A stretch of DNA of 64,000 nt from Siphonodentalium dalli (GCA_032622095.1 CP136069.1:18491326-18555325); one strand, 5' to 3'. Positions 56,401-61,944 are shown, counted from the first letter of the stretch. Numbers and translations: made by a program. Notes: generated by a model from the sequence alone, not told the origin.

Positions 56401-57980
56401 TCATTATTAACATTCACGACAAATTTTATGATGATCAGACGAACAGTACGACCTGTGGCCCGTGCTAATGGATTAAATTTTGAAATCCAAGATGGCCACT
56501 GGCGGCCATGTTTATTGGCCGAATGACCCCAAAATTACTCGTTCCCATCTACATTCCAATTTCAACAGCCATGACAAATTTTATGATGATCAGACTAAAG
56601 GTACGGCCTGTAGCCCGTGCTAAAGGATTTAGTCATACAAAGAGTAAAATCCAAGATGGCTGCTGGCGGCCATGTTTTTTGGCCGATTGACCCAAAAATG
56701 ACTCGTTCCCATCTACATGTCATTATTAACATTCTTGACAAATTTTATGATGATCAGACTAAAAGTAGGACCTGTAGCCCGTGCTAAAGGATTTAGTCAT
56801 ACAAAGAGTAAAATCCAAGATGGCCATGTTTTTTGGCCGAATGACCCCAAAATTACTCGTTCCCATCTACATGTCAATATTAACATCCATGACAAATTTG
56901 ATGATGATCAGACTAAAGGTACGACCTGTAGCCTGTGCTAAAGAATTTAGTCATACAAAGAGTAAAATCCAAGAAGGCTGCTGGCCGCCATGTTTTTTGG
57001 CCGAATGACCCCAAAATTACTCGTTCCCATCTACATGTCAATATTAACATCCATGACAAATTTCATGATGATCAGACGAACAGTACGACCTGTGGCCCGT
57101 GCTAATGGATTGAATTTTGAAATCCAAGATGGCTGCTGGCGGCCATGTTTTTTGTCCGAATGCCCCAAAATGACTCGTTCCCATCTACATTCCAATTTCA
57201 ACAGCCATGACAAATTTTATGATGATCGGACTAAAGGTACGACCTGTAGCCCGTGCTAAAGAATTTAGTCATACAAAGAGTGAAATCAAAGATGGCTGCT
57301 GGCGGCCATGTTTTTGGGCCGAATGACCCCAAAATTACTCGTTCCCATCTACATGTCAATATTAACATCCATGACAAATTTCATGACGATCAGACAAACA
57401 GTACGCCCTGTAGCCCGTGCTAATGGATTGAATTTTGAAATGCAAGATGGCCACTGGCGGCCATGTTTTTTTACCGAATAACCCCAAAATTAATCATTCT
57501 GGTCTAAATGTTGATGTCAACAGCTATGACAAATTTCATAATGATCCGACCAAAGGTACGACCTGTAGACTGCATTGTTGACGCCTTACGTACACACGCA
57601 CACACGTACACACGGACGGCGGACGACAAAGCCATGGCAATAGCTCAAACTTTACAAAGTAAAGTTGAGCTAATAATAGAAAATGATAAAATTTGTTAAA
57701 GAATGTAAGAATTTTTTTTTTAAATTGTTAGGCCAATGCAATCTCTTATATCTGCAAGGCGACCTATGGTCGACTCACATATATAAGAGAATGCTTTGGC
57801 ATAGGGTATTTAATGTTTAATGGTCTTTAACGGGGAATTGACTTATCGTGACCAATTAATAGAAACAGACCTGGCCTGAGTTTGATTTTTCTTCTCTTTA
57901 GAACTCGCTGCAGAATACTTTTCACAGGAACGCTTGTATTATCCACAAGAAACTTATTGAAACCTCTGTTTGGTATTGTC
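35199..57980 (-). CDS. MAPKAP1: SIN1 / MAPKAP1, 3' half (five exons), TORC2 subunit
   Basis: Join on the minus strand 57980-57871, 49651-49544, 42981-42850, 39083-38949, 35404-35199. Every junction has GT-AG and phases agree, giving about 229 residues to a TGA stop. The product matches the C-terminal half of animal SIN1: a Ras-binding-domain end (KFLVDNTSVPVKSILQRVLK), YNLEKQ..VAVDLDAPL..WEFCLVRE, HQYKSYVVSMVHRI, ISGEKVEIDP..RQKPI, and CFRLTYMTST..EIVQKINNILELR. In the known family SIN1 is the TORC2 subunit that, through its CRIM domain, recruits AKT and through its PH domain binds phosphoinositides at membranes. The CRIM and N-terminal exons are beyond the window. Introns are 8219, 6562, 3766 and 3544 bp and contain most of the transposable elements from 35 to 58 kb. 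The C-terminus is slightly shorter than in vertebrates. Confidence 0.93.
35424..35773. other. SIN1 intron, single-copy-looking
   Basis: Intronic. No recognised repeat. CTATAAATAAC lies about 30 bp before the ATG of the next open frame. Confidence 0.4.
35774..36067 (+). CDS. Unrecognised 97-residue open frame in a SIN1 intron
   Basis: An ATG-started frame on the strand opposite SIN1, with balanced base composition and no match to the repeat families here. It is rich in Ile, Leu, His, Lys and Glu and predicted helical near its end (QELEKIELISRQFLEKIHLK). A TATA-like CTATAAATAAC is 30 bp upstream. It could be a small gene, an exon, or a fragment of a mobile-element protein. I do not recognise it. 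Confidence 0.3.
   Translation: MTPQSTHNFTNDRYPKIKLDIQAIYMKDSISLEDPHTFTQLILDVTHADIKQIYTPSIQELEKIELISRQFLEKIHLKRTNVLKDILMLEPGSSHTH
36068..36598. other. SIN1 intron, no gene; possible retroelement tail
   Basis: 36260-36357 ends in AAGAAGAAGAAGA after CGGTGCCTCGACAAATCAG, which might be the 3' tail of an old retroelement. Otherwise unrecognised. Confidence 0.35.
36599..36830. repeat. 30-bp tandem repeat, about 6-7 units
   Basis: Unit ACATTGTTATTTATAATGTA plus CATTACTTTTG. Some units carry an extra TTTTTTACATTG. Each unit is itself partly palindromic (ACATT..AATGT). Confidence 0.9.
36957..37399. mobile_element. B-family hAT-like element with 8-bp duplication
   Basis: Ends AAAGCCTGCAAATAGTGTGT and CTATTTCAAGGCTTG. 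Flanks TTTCCACC (36949-36956) and TTTCTACC (37400-37407) agree at 7 of 8. Palindromes at about 36986-37080 and 37280-37375. Confidence 0.85.
37440..38077. repeat. 140-bp direct repeat pair
   Basis: 37440-37585 and 37935-38077 share AGAAGTGTC.ATTATATTT, ATAAACCATTTCC and AAATGTTTGTGAGAATCGTAG in the same order. Sequence between them is unrecognised. Confidence 0.75.
38078..38477. other. SIN1 intron, no recognised feature
   Basis: Non-coding; short minus-strand open frames without family resemblance. Confidence 0.35.
38478..38922. mobile_element. B-family hAT-like element near a splice donor
   Basis: Ends CAAGCCGGCAAATAGTGTGT and GCTATTTGCAGGCTTG. Two palindromes (38507-38602 and 38802-38895) flank the B middle. 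Its right end is 26 bp into the intron that follows SIN1 exon 38949-39083. Confidence 0.85.
38949..39083 (-). CDS. MAPKAP1: SIN1 penultimate exon (PH domain)
   Basis: Acceptor TTTCCTGTCCAG|GGATCAG and donor TCTTCAG|GTCAGTG. Codes ISGEKVEIDPIMSKSATTR, IFRQKPITFDADS and CDILEAKSS, aligning with the ISGDKVEIDP and KQKPI..D segment of vertebrate SIN1. 135 nt, phase 1 at both ends. Confidence 0.95.
39084..39455. other. SIN1 intron, no recognised feature
   Basis: Non-coding AT-rich sequence. Confidence 0.4.
39460..39611. mobile_element. Short TTAA foldback element (152 bp)
   Basis: TTAA at 39456-39459 and 39612-39615; ends CCCTTTCAGTGCCAAGTCCG and the exact inverse. TTTTTGTATCAACC pairs across the element. 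The same right end caps W elements (43981, window start) and 49457-49530. Confidence 0.9.
39925..40099. repeat. Long near-perfect palindrome (about 170 bp)
   Basis: GAGTGTCTGGATTTTGACGAA..TTTGTTGGCGGA..GTGCGGGAC with centre ACA and the inverse. Outer bases TAGA(T)AGAACCGCATGAG mirror CTCATGTGGTTCTA. Confidence 0.85.
40100..40606. other. SIN1 intron, no recognised feature
   Basis: Non-coding; nothing recognised. Confidence 0.35.
40872..42351 (+). mobile_element. 5'-truncated CR1/L2-type retrotransposon
   Basis: Sequence from FRPVSNLSFISK onward, 3' UTR with AAGCGCCGTTGAATATG and GAGCGCTATACAAATTAAT, and a tail of ATTGT repeats. This arrangement (short UTR, 'GCGCTATA' motif, short-repeat tail) is characteristic of CR1/L2 elements. 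The insertion point in the H repeat is between GACAGAC and ATAATTGCA. Confidence 0.9.
40876..42225 (+). pseudogene. CR1-type reverse transcriptase, RT and C-terminal part
   Basis: An uninterrupted frame of about 450 codons to TAG at 42223-42225. Motifs in order: RPVSNLSFISKLCEK, FRQHHSTETALL, LLDLSAAFDTVRH, GVPQGSCLGPVLF, GYADDTQIYFS, then thumb and C-terminal region (HAFVTSHLDYCNSLLYGLP, LQKVLNAAARVV, LHWLPVEYRI, FSFAGPHLWNSIP). The catalytic YADD is intact. The endonuclease and the N-terminal RT are absent because of 5' truncation, so it cannot move on its own. No methionine belongs to its natural start. Plus strand, antisense to SIN1. Confidence 0.92.
42850..42981 (-). CDS. MAPKAP1: SIN1 exon (linker and start of PH domain)
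   Basis: Acceptor ATAATTTCAG|GTACAAG and donor CAACTAG|GTATGTTC. Codes TRGEPDNEIEESSHLADTL then SHQYKSYVVSMVHRIRSN and DVQL, matching HHYKSFKVSMIHRL..DVQL of vertebrate SIN1. 132 nt. A TTAA element begins only 20 bases upstream of the acceptor. Confidence 0.95.
43005..43473. mobile_element. Double-hairpin TTAA element, frame ii, next to a SIN1 acceptor
   Basis: TTAA at 43001-43004; left end CCCTTTCATGACAGAAGC, right end CTTCATGAAAGGG then ATAA. Palindrome at about 43052-43118; the partner at 43373-43430 has lost part of one arm. Confidence 0.85.
43557..43980 (+). mobile_element. W-family TTAA element with a single hairpin core
   Basis: TTAA at 43553-43556 and 43981-43984. Left end CCTAATTTACGGTCTGTAAA, right end TAGCACTGAAAGGG. 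It carries the W body (AGGGGCATGTTATAACTC) and one 67-bp palindrome (about 43865-43931) before GGTATATGGGTTGATAC. Full-length reference for the copies at 1-320 and 46047-48741. Confidence 0.85.
43985..44098. mobile_element. Frame ii right-end fragment
   Basis: A decayed palindrome (TTCACTTATATATGCGAGGG..), ACTGGCACGGGATCTT, GCACCAGCACAGCTCCCGTC and AAAGGG before TTAA (44097-44100). Confidence 0.65.
44149..44262. repeat. 28-bp tandem repeat x 4
   Basis: Unit ATTGCTTACATGTACAGGTT + GAAGATTA; the first and last units diverge. Confidence 0.9.
44469..44913 (+). mobile_element. Double-hairpin element, frame i, right end eroded
   Basis: TTAA at 44465-44468, CCCTTTACCCAACA at the left; the right side stops at CTGTTGGGTAA without AAGGGTTAA. 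Palindromes at about 44618-44684 and 44819-44885. Confidence 0.85.
44957..45336. mobile_element. B-family element, first palindrome halved
   Basis: Left end CAAGTCTGAAAATAATGTG runs straight into the second half of a B palindrome. The middle block and second palindrome (45215-45310) are intact, and the right end is TATTTGCAGGCTTG. Confidence 0.8.
45395..45668. mobile_element. B-family fragment (middle plus one palindrome)
   Basis: TTTTCCCTTCTGGTAAGTTTC, CCCCTAATTTGCAGAAGATA, then a decayed palindrome (45544-45643) and right end CACACTATTTGCAGGCTTG. Confidence 0.75.
45669..46042. other. SIN1 intron, no recognised feature
   Basis: Non-coding; nothing recognised. Confidence 0.35.
46183..48522 (-). 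mobile_element. 5'-truncated non-LTR retrotransposon with GATA tail
   Basis: On the minus strand its 3' end reads GCAATAAAGTATC then TATC repeats (46183-46203). GGATA is present on both sides (46178-46182 and 48523-48527) and once in the empty W copy, so it is the likely target duplication. The 5' end lacks the endonuclease. Confidence 0.9.
46329..48522 (-). pseudogene. Reverse transcriptase, about 730 intact codons, 5'-truncated
   Basis: An open frame runs from the W element into the retrotransposon without a stop and ends at TAA 46329. Motifs in order: GKSAGPDNIKAEML, IPKCNN..MRGLTLTSVLGKMYA, YQCGFRKNYRTTDNLF, CFVDFKKAFDSVW (about residue 290 of the whole frame), GLMQGNNLSPLLFNIFVDGL, CLMYADDLVLTS (about 390), LTVNKNKTKILIF, then a C-terminal region with KQCSHNMP..ESHFLLHCPKYH, a CCHC-like finger. 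The RT catalytic residues are intact. The N-terminal endonuclease is missing, and the only upstream methionines (to 48737) come from the W hairpin. The clade is Jockey/CR1 group, not closer. It lies in the sense orientation within a SIN1 intron. Confidence 0.9.
48840..49325 (-). repeat. M-family dispersed repeat, inverted copy
   Basis: Inverse of 60668-61156: CACCAGGTGGTTGTTTATAC at one end, ACACGTAGTGGAGCAACC (inverse) at the other. Ends ACGTACGATTCATATT. Confidence 0.8.
49457..49530. mobile_element. Internally deleted TTAA element beside a SIN1 donor
   Basis: TTAA at 49453-49456 and 49531-49534. It is the right arm of the 39460-39611 type (CAAGGAAATATGGGTTGATA..GGCACTGAAAGGG) with a shortened left arm. 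Confidence 0.8.
49544..49651 (-). CDS. MAPKAP1: SIN1 exon (end of Ras-binding domain, linker)
   Basis: Acceptor ATAATTACAG|GACTGAAC and donor GAACACA|GTATGC. Codes LNYNLEKQDGPGVAVDLD, APLASMGTWEFCLVREH, aligning with YRLEKQSEPNVAVDLDS..WEFCLVREN of vertebrate SIN1. 108 nt. A near-copy of the acceptor (GTTCAGTCCTGTAATTA on the plus strand) occurs at 49986-50002. Confidence 0.95.
49724..49985. mobile_element. C-family end fused to a K-family palindrome
   Basis: TTAA (49720-49723) and AGGTACATTATCCGATTCGA are a C left end. From about 49806 the K palindrome follows (GGTAACTTTTCAGGATTTAG..GGAAAGCT, centre ATCGTCG, inverse) to GGGCATTACTGTA at 49985. Confidence 0.75.
50030..50245. mobile_element. 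Double-hairpin element, frame ii, type-2 tips
   Basis: CCCTTTCATGACAGGAGCTA, then palindromes at about 50070-50136 and 50165-50232 with CTCCC/GGGAG-type tips and only a 28-bp middle. The right frame is cut at GGGTTTTCGC by the N element. Confidence 0.8.
50246..51493. mobile_element. N-family hAT-like element containing an H repeat
   Basis: Left end CAGGGTCCGCGCTGGACC; right end GGCAAGTGGCAGCGCGA (last bases lost). TTGCCAAA motifs occur at both ends. An H repeat occupies 50560-51329. Confidence 0.75.
50560..51329 (+). mobile_element. H-family dispersed repeat
   Basis: GTGACTGTCCCAATGGGACTA at the left, then four units of about 125 bp with GATAACTCCACCAAAAAA and CAGGTGCACAGGTTCCCATG, then ACGGACGGACAACGGACGGA and a CCCC/GGGG end with GTATAAT. 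Non-coding. Confidence 0.8.
51506..52052. mobile_element. DNA element with GGCCGGTGGATAA inverted ends
   Basis: TACCGTAACGGCCGGTGGAT at the left pairs with ATCCACCGGCCGGTACAGTA at the right. TA at each end suggests a Tc1/mariner-type element. No transposase frame. Confidence 0.75.
52074..52165 (+). repeat. I-family left-end fragment
   Basis: TTGCTCAACTTGAAGGGGGT, TCAATGGAGCGATAAGGAAT, CGGAAAGTTGAAATG match 55480-55552. Confidence 0.75.
52166..52548. other. SIN1 intron, no recognised feature
   Basis: Only a short repeat of GTAGATAACGAAAAC (52451 and 52529) is seen. Confidence 0.4.
52549..53010. mobile_element. Double-hairpin element, frame iv, full copy
   Basis: Terminal inverted repeat ATGTGACCCGCCATATCAAA plus TCCAGTCGTAAGTC on both sides, then TACCCTGTGCC and palindromes at about 52608-52674 and 52889-52955. 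The middle carries GGAGCCCCACACAT / TGTCTGGGGCTC. No TTAA at the ends. Confidence 0.88.
53041..53457. mobile_element. B-family element, diverged
   Basis: CAAGTCTGAATTTAGTGTGT at the left; palindromes at about 53068-53163 and 53355-53432, the second lacking much of its centre; right end CAGACACACTAAATTTA. Confidence 0.75.
53542..54916. mobile_element. Double-hairpin TTAA element, frame ii, with a nested TTAA element
   Basis: TTAA at 53538-53541 and 54917-54920; ends CCCTTTCATGATGGGAGCCA and GAAGCTCCAGTCATCAAATGG. Palindromes: decayed at 54722-54778, good at about 54808-54874 (tip CACCC-TAT-GGGCG). The nested insertion is 53579-54710. Confidence 0.85.
53579..54710. mobile_element. 1132-bp TTAA element inside another TTAA element
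   Basis: TTAA at 53575-53578 and 54711-54714; short ends CTCTTTC and GAAAGAG. The interior is mostly unique sequence with one 89-codon frame that I do not recognise, and AACACCGC.GC repeats near the left end. Confidence 0.75.
55153..57812. mobile_element. Double-hairpin element split by an I-family array
   Basis: Palindromes at about 55164-55230 and 57733-57799, each with some decay, and AT-rich inner sequence on both sides of the array. Outer frame not typical; a diverged 40-bp direct duplication (GGGGAA.TTGACTTA..) lies outside both ends. Confidence 0.75.
55480..57671 (+). repeat. I-family array, about 12 units of 155-164 bp
   Basis: Ends AGCTCAACTT and inverse. Units carry AAGATGGC(T/C)(G/A)CTGGCGGCCA, GAATGACCCCAAAAT, CTCGTTCCCATCTACAT, GATGATCAGAC and ACGACCTGTAGCCCGTGC. 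Two unit types alternate irregularly (CTGCTGG with CAAAGAGTAAAA; CACTGG with GGATT(A/G)AATTTTG). The right flank has CACGGACGGCGGACGACA. Open frames here are repeat translations. Confidence 0.9.
57871..57980 (-). CDS. MAPKAP1: SIN1 exon (Ras-binding domain)
   Basis: Acceptor TACTATTTTCCAG|GACAAT and donor AGGCCAG|GTCTG. Codes TIPNRGFNKFLVDNTS and VPVKSILQRVLKRRK, aligning with AAHGFSLIQVDNT..MKEILLKAVKRRKG of vertebrate SIN1. 110 nt, joined in phase to 49544-49651. The acceptor and the first 22 bases of the exon lie in a 52-bp unit that is tandemly triplicated. Confidence 0.93.
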
Positions 57981-58114
57981 CTGGAAAATAGTACAGAATA
58001 ACGTCTAAATGAAACCTCTGTTTGGTATTGTCCTGGAATATAGTACAGAATAACATCTAAATGAAACCTCTGTTTGGTATTGTCCTGGAATATAGTACAG
58101 AATAACATCTAAAT
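57959..58114. repeat. 52-bp tandem triplication across a SIN1 acceptor
   Basis: Three units of GAAACCTCTGTTTGGTATTG...TCTAAAT. Each contains a full polypyrimidine-AG acceptor on the minus strand. The unit next to the exon differs at two positions from the others. Confidence 0.93.
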
Positions 58115-59395
58115 GATATATTTCTTCGGACGACAGTATACATAATAATAATGACCAGTTTTATATAGCGATTAACCAATTACTTGCTCTAACACGCTTG
58201 GTACAATATTACCCCAGTCATTTGCACAAGCCAACCAATGATTGCAGGCACTGCTCTAGTTTGATCAGGACATGCTCTGATACTCATCAGTATGACAAGC
58301 TGACTGGTACTCTTTTAACGCATTAGTAGTGGGAAGCCGACACAGTACGAGCGACCTTGCTCAAGGGTCACAACTTGGCACGGGTTTTGAAACAGCAAGC
58401 TGAAAATTGCACGTCGCTCAAAGCGGCCAAGCCAATGCTGTGTGAAGACTCGATGACCAGCGACGCGCTGCGAGCCCGTATCGTTGTTTACAGCGAATAC
58501 AAGTCCTACACGCTAACCACTGAACCATGGAGCTCCATACATGTGATACAGATTTAATACTGGTTATCACTTCCAATACTAAATACTCATTAGCCCAAAC
58601 AAAAAAAGATATTTGATTCTCTGGCAATTATATTTGAAAATTAATGCGGGAGCGAGGGTTTTATTTTTTATTTTATTCTGCCCATAGACTGGCATAGTAA
58701 ACATGGGTTATTATACCTTCCCAGGTCCAGAAAATGTAGGGAGAACATTGTAATGGATATAAACTAATTTAATCTGATGCAAAGAATGACAAATTATGAC
58801 ATTGTACTACCCGTACATCATATAAGGATCGATAAAATTTTAATATTGGTACAATAATTTTTAACAACATGCAGATTCATATAAAAATACGGAACGTAAA
58901 TATAGTCAAATGAAAAGATAAAGTTATCTTCAAAACTATCATAGAAAGTCTTGATTCACTTATTCCGCTGACTAATTAGAGACTATATGTACCTCAATGG
59001 ATGATAGACAATAACATTTCAAATAACCATCATAAACATGGCCAAATTTCCCCGCTTGTCAAACTGTGGTGTGCTCCGGTTTGCATATCTTCTATCCGAA
59101 TAGTATAGCAAGGGGGAAAACACTATCTTGTAGGGTTACTTTCTTACTGTGAGGTCACAAAGGTCAAATATCCAAATTTCTGCTGATCTTTTATCCAAAT
59201 ATTTCAACAAATTTGGCCAATAAACTTGGGGGTTTGGACAGCCTGTGGTGACAATATACCTGATAGTTATGGTTGCCTATGGTCTTTTGTTGAATACCCA
59301 CACATACACCGTTGTATTTAGCTCCTACTCAATATTTGAAATAAATAATTTCTTTGTCAGTTTCCTATTTTCATGTTACCGGTTTACAACTACGG
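58115..59395. other. SIN1 intron, mostly unrecognised
   Basis: No exon matching the preceding part of SIN1 found. A tRNA-like D arm at 58455-58535 is listed separately. Confidence 0.4.
58455..58535 (-). ncRNA. tRNA-like 5' half, possible SINE head
   Basis: On the minus strand GGAGCTCCATGGTTCAGTGG, TTAGCG, GGACTTGTATTCG resembles the first half of a tRNA (A-box region, D arm, TGT in the anticodon position). The anticodon stem does not pair and no good B box follows, so it is a decayed tRNA or tRNA-derived SINE piece. Confidence 0.25.
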
Positions 59396-59480
59396 TGAAA
59401 TATATAAGACTCATATATAAGAGAAGGGACTGGCACAGGGTCTTTAATGCGGCACCAGTTCAGCTCCCGTCATGAAAGGG
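59396..59480. mobile_element. Frame ii right-end fragment
   Basis: TATAAGACTCATATATAAGAG, GGCACAGGGTCTTTAATGC, then CAGCTCCCGTCATGAAAGGG and TTAA (59481-59484). Confidence 0.75.
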
Positions 59481-59681
59481 TTAACTTTAGCATTTCTTCT
59501 ATCTGATCTGAACAAAACATCAAAATTGCTCAAACAAGGTTCATAATATTTCATGAGAACATTTAACTTCAAAATGATGTTGGCTTGTAGTAGAGAAAGT
59601 AGTTTGCCCCCGGAATGGTCGAAAAGATTGAGTCATCTTCTCCTTCACCACAGTGTTATATAGCTGGTAATACGACATTAA

Positions 59682-60070
59682 CCCTTTACCCAACAGAACG
59701 GCCCTGTGCCAATGCATTCTCTTATATATGCGGCGACCATAGGTCGCCTCGCATATATAAGAGAATGCATTGGCTTAACACATTAAAAATTATAAAATTG
59801 TTAAAGAATGTAAGAAAAAATGGTAAAAAGTGTTAAAAAAAGATTTTTTTAGGCCAATGCATTCTCTTATATATGCGAGGCGACCTATGGTCGACTCGCA
59901 TATATAAGAGAATGCATTGGCACAGGGCATAACTATAACCATCACAATGTGGTCAATGAGCCGGTTCCAATGATATCCATATTTGTATGGTTCTATTGAG
60001 ACAGACCGAAGATATTTTAGGCTGTTGAAGCTTTATTTGGCCGGTTTTGGCCGGTTTATTGGGTAAAGGG
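59682..60070 (-). mobile_element. Double-hairpin TTAA element, frame i, reversed (389 bp)
   Basis: TTAA at 59678-59681 and 60071-60074. Starts CCCTTTACCCAACAGAACGG, ends GGCCGGTTTATTGGGTAAAGGG-like. Palindromes at about 59709-59773 and 59852-59918. Reverse of 6199-6592. Confidence 0.9.
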
Positions 60071-60486
60071 TTAACAATACAAATTAAAGTTTACTAGCAT
60101 GAGAGGAATAAGCATGAAACAAGAAACGTGACAAAATTTTCTTAAGATATTTTCTTGAAGGCTAGTGGCAGTGTAATTTTGAACCTTAAGTTTGAAAAGT
60201 CCCACTAGAACCAAAGAACTACTGTAAGATAAGGCCAGTCTGGGTTGTTTACCCTAAACAAAACATGGGGTGGTCCTCGTAGATAAGCCCACCTCCATTT
60301 TTGAACAATCATGTCTTTCTATCCTGTAGAATAGAAGAAGATACTCAAGCACATCTCTGCTTTTAATTATTTTTTCCAGTTGTTTCTCTTAAATAATAAA
60401 GATGTATAATAGTATACACTTGTTTTAATATTGTTGTGAATTATACACATCTCATTCTATTCTTAGTTATTGGTCAGTAAAAGAGG

Positions 60487-60584
60487 TACAGTAATGCCCT
60501 AATTAATCGACTCCATAACCACAGCAGAATTATGGGTATAATTCTGCTGTGGTTAAGCAGTTGATTAATTAGGGCATTACTGTA
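60487..60584. mobile_element. K-family mini palindrome (98 bp)
   Basis: TACAGTAATGCCCTAATTAA..GCAGAATTATGGG and its inverse, ending GGGCATTACTGTA. The inner arm sequence of the longer K copies is absent. Confidence 0.9.
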
Positions 60585-60667
60585 TCTTATTCTATTCTTA
60601 GTTATTAGATTTTTGCGAAACGGTGTGATTTGGTTCTCCTCTTAATTTATCAACACAAAAATAATAT

Positions 60668-61156
60668 GAATCGTACGTGACACGTAGTTGAGCAACCACA
60701 CACGATGTGCCTCAAATTTCCCTTTTTTCGGCGAATTATATCGCTAAGAATAATTTATGTAACATCATGCAATGCAGTGGTCACGACGAAGACGACATGC
60801 CAACTTGACAAGACGTGACGTGGATTGTAAAATCTTGTCTGGATTCTCGTCATGACTTCTTCATTTTTCTTTTTCATTAAGATAACCAACGAAATTGGTC
60901 AAAATGAAATTATTAGACCTAAATCACATGTGAATTCTTCGTAAGTTGTGAAGTAGTTACTTTCATTTTTATCGCGAAGCTTCATTTCCAATTCCGCGTT
61001 TTTTGCAATCTCCACACGGTTGCTAACCGGAAGTCACGTGACAATTTCTCAAAAATATATACCCGCAATCTTGAAAAATCACTGATGGATATAGAAAAAA
61101 TTATATGACGTAATTCACCTGCCTTAGGTATGAGCACCCTTGGTGGTTGCTATAAA
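60668..61156 (+). repeat. M-family dispersed repeat, full copy
   Basis: GAATCGTACGTGACACGTAG at the left to CACCCTTGGTGGTTGCTATA at the right. Carries the uninterrupted ACCCTTGGTGG site that is occupied by an N element at 30814. Confidence 0.85.
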
Positions 61157-61202
61157 CGCACATGGACGAAAATGTCATGACAACAAGAACATGCATGGCA
61201 AG

Positions 61203-61456
61203 CAAGCCTTGAAATAGTGTGTCTGTCATTTGCAGAATGAGGTCCCCAGAGGGTGAATTTAGTGATGCTACCCTGCATAATGGGCTAGCATCACCAAATT
61301 CACCCTCTGGGGACCTCATTCTGCTTACACCTCAGCAGAATGAGGTTCCCAGAGGGTGAATTTGGTGATGCTAGTCCACTATGCAGGGTAGCATCACTAA
61401 ATTCACCCTCTGGGGACCTCATTCGGCAAATGACAGACACCCTATTTCAAGGCTTG
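61203..61456. mobile_element. B-family hAT-like element with perfect 8-bp duplication
   Basis: Ends CAAGCCTTGAAATAGTGTGT and CTATTTCAAGGCTTG; ATGGCAAG duplicated at 61195-61202 and 61457-61464. Two palindromes (61234-61325, 61334-61434) almost touch, the middle block being deleted to about ten bases. Confidence 0.92.
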
Positions 61457-61944
61457 ATGGCAAGTCAAACATAAGAGTTCTAATTTGCTACAATTTTGAA
61501 GAGTAGCTTGCGAAAATTGTCAACAATACTACAGCTCTGATCCTCCATTCTGTCATTAAGTTTTTAGTGGGGGAATTGTTCTCAAAGCACATAGGAGATT
61601 TGACTTTGGGGCGATCGGTTTTCGCCATCTTGGCTGGAAAATCCTGCGCTAAATATAGAAACCAGACTATTACCCAGCCAGTGACAGAGTCAGAAAGGAA
61701 ATATGACTGGTGCGCTCTGGTAGAGATTGCTCACCCACTTGTTAATAAACTGTTTTCATACCGGAATCCACAAATATCCAACCAACTCAACAGAGTTCAC
61801 TTATCTCCTTATCAGGGTTTCTGCTGGGGGTTGGGGGAATGGTACCCCTCTGGCCGCTGGGGGAAATCTCTGTCTATAAAAAATCTGCGAATATCTACTA
61901 GTATTTTGTGACAAAATGTCAAGTTAAATTCGCAGGTAAAATAA

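Larger units (their letters stand above)
60183..61735 (+). repeat. Second copy of the 570-985 repeat, carrying at least three insertions
   Basis: Blocks at 60183-60225, 60613-60662 and 61452-61735 match 575-985 in order. Between them lie a K palindrome, an M repeat and a B element. Confidence 0.75.

Noticed and set aside
55521-57259. Series of 60-89 codon frames with FMMIRLKVRPVA
   Set aside because: Translations of the I tandem array; the same frame recurs per unit.
1304-59918. Recurring peptide CANAFSYICESTIGRLAY in many open frames
   Set aside because: It is just the translation of the 67-bp palindrome and appears on both strands; not a protein family.
25857-61434. Recurring peptide MRSPEGEFSDA in many open frames
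   Set aside because: Translation of the B-family palindrome; no gene.
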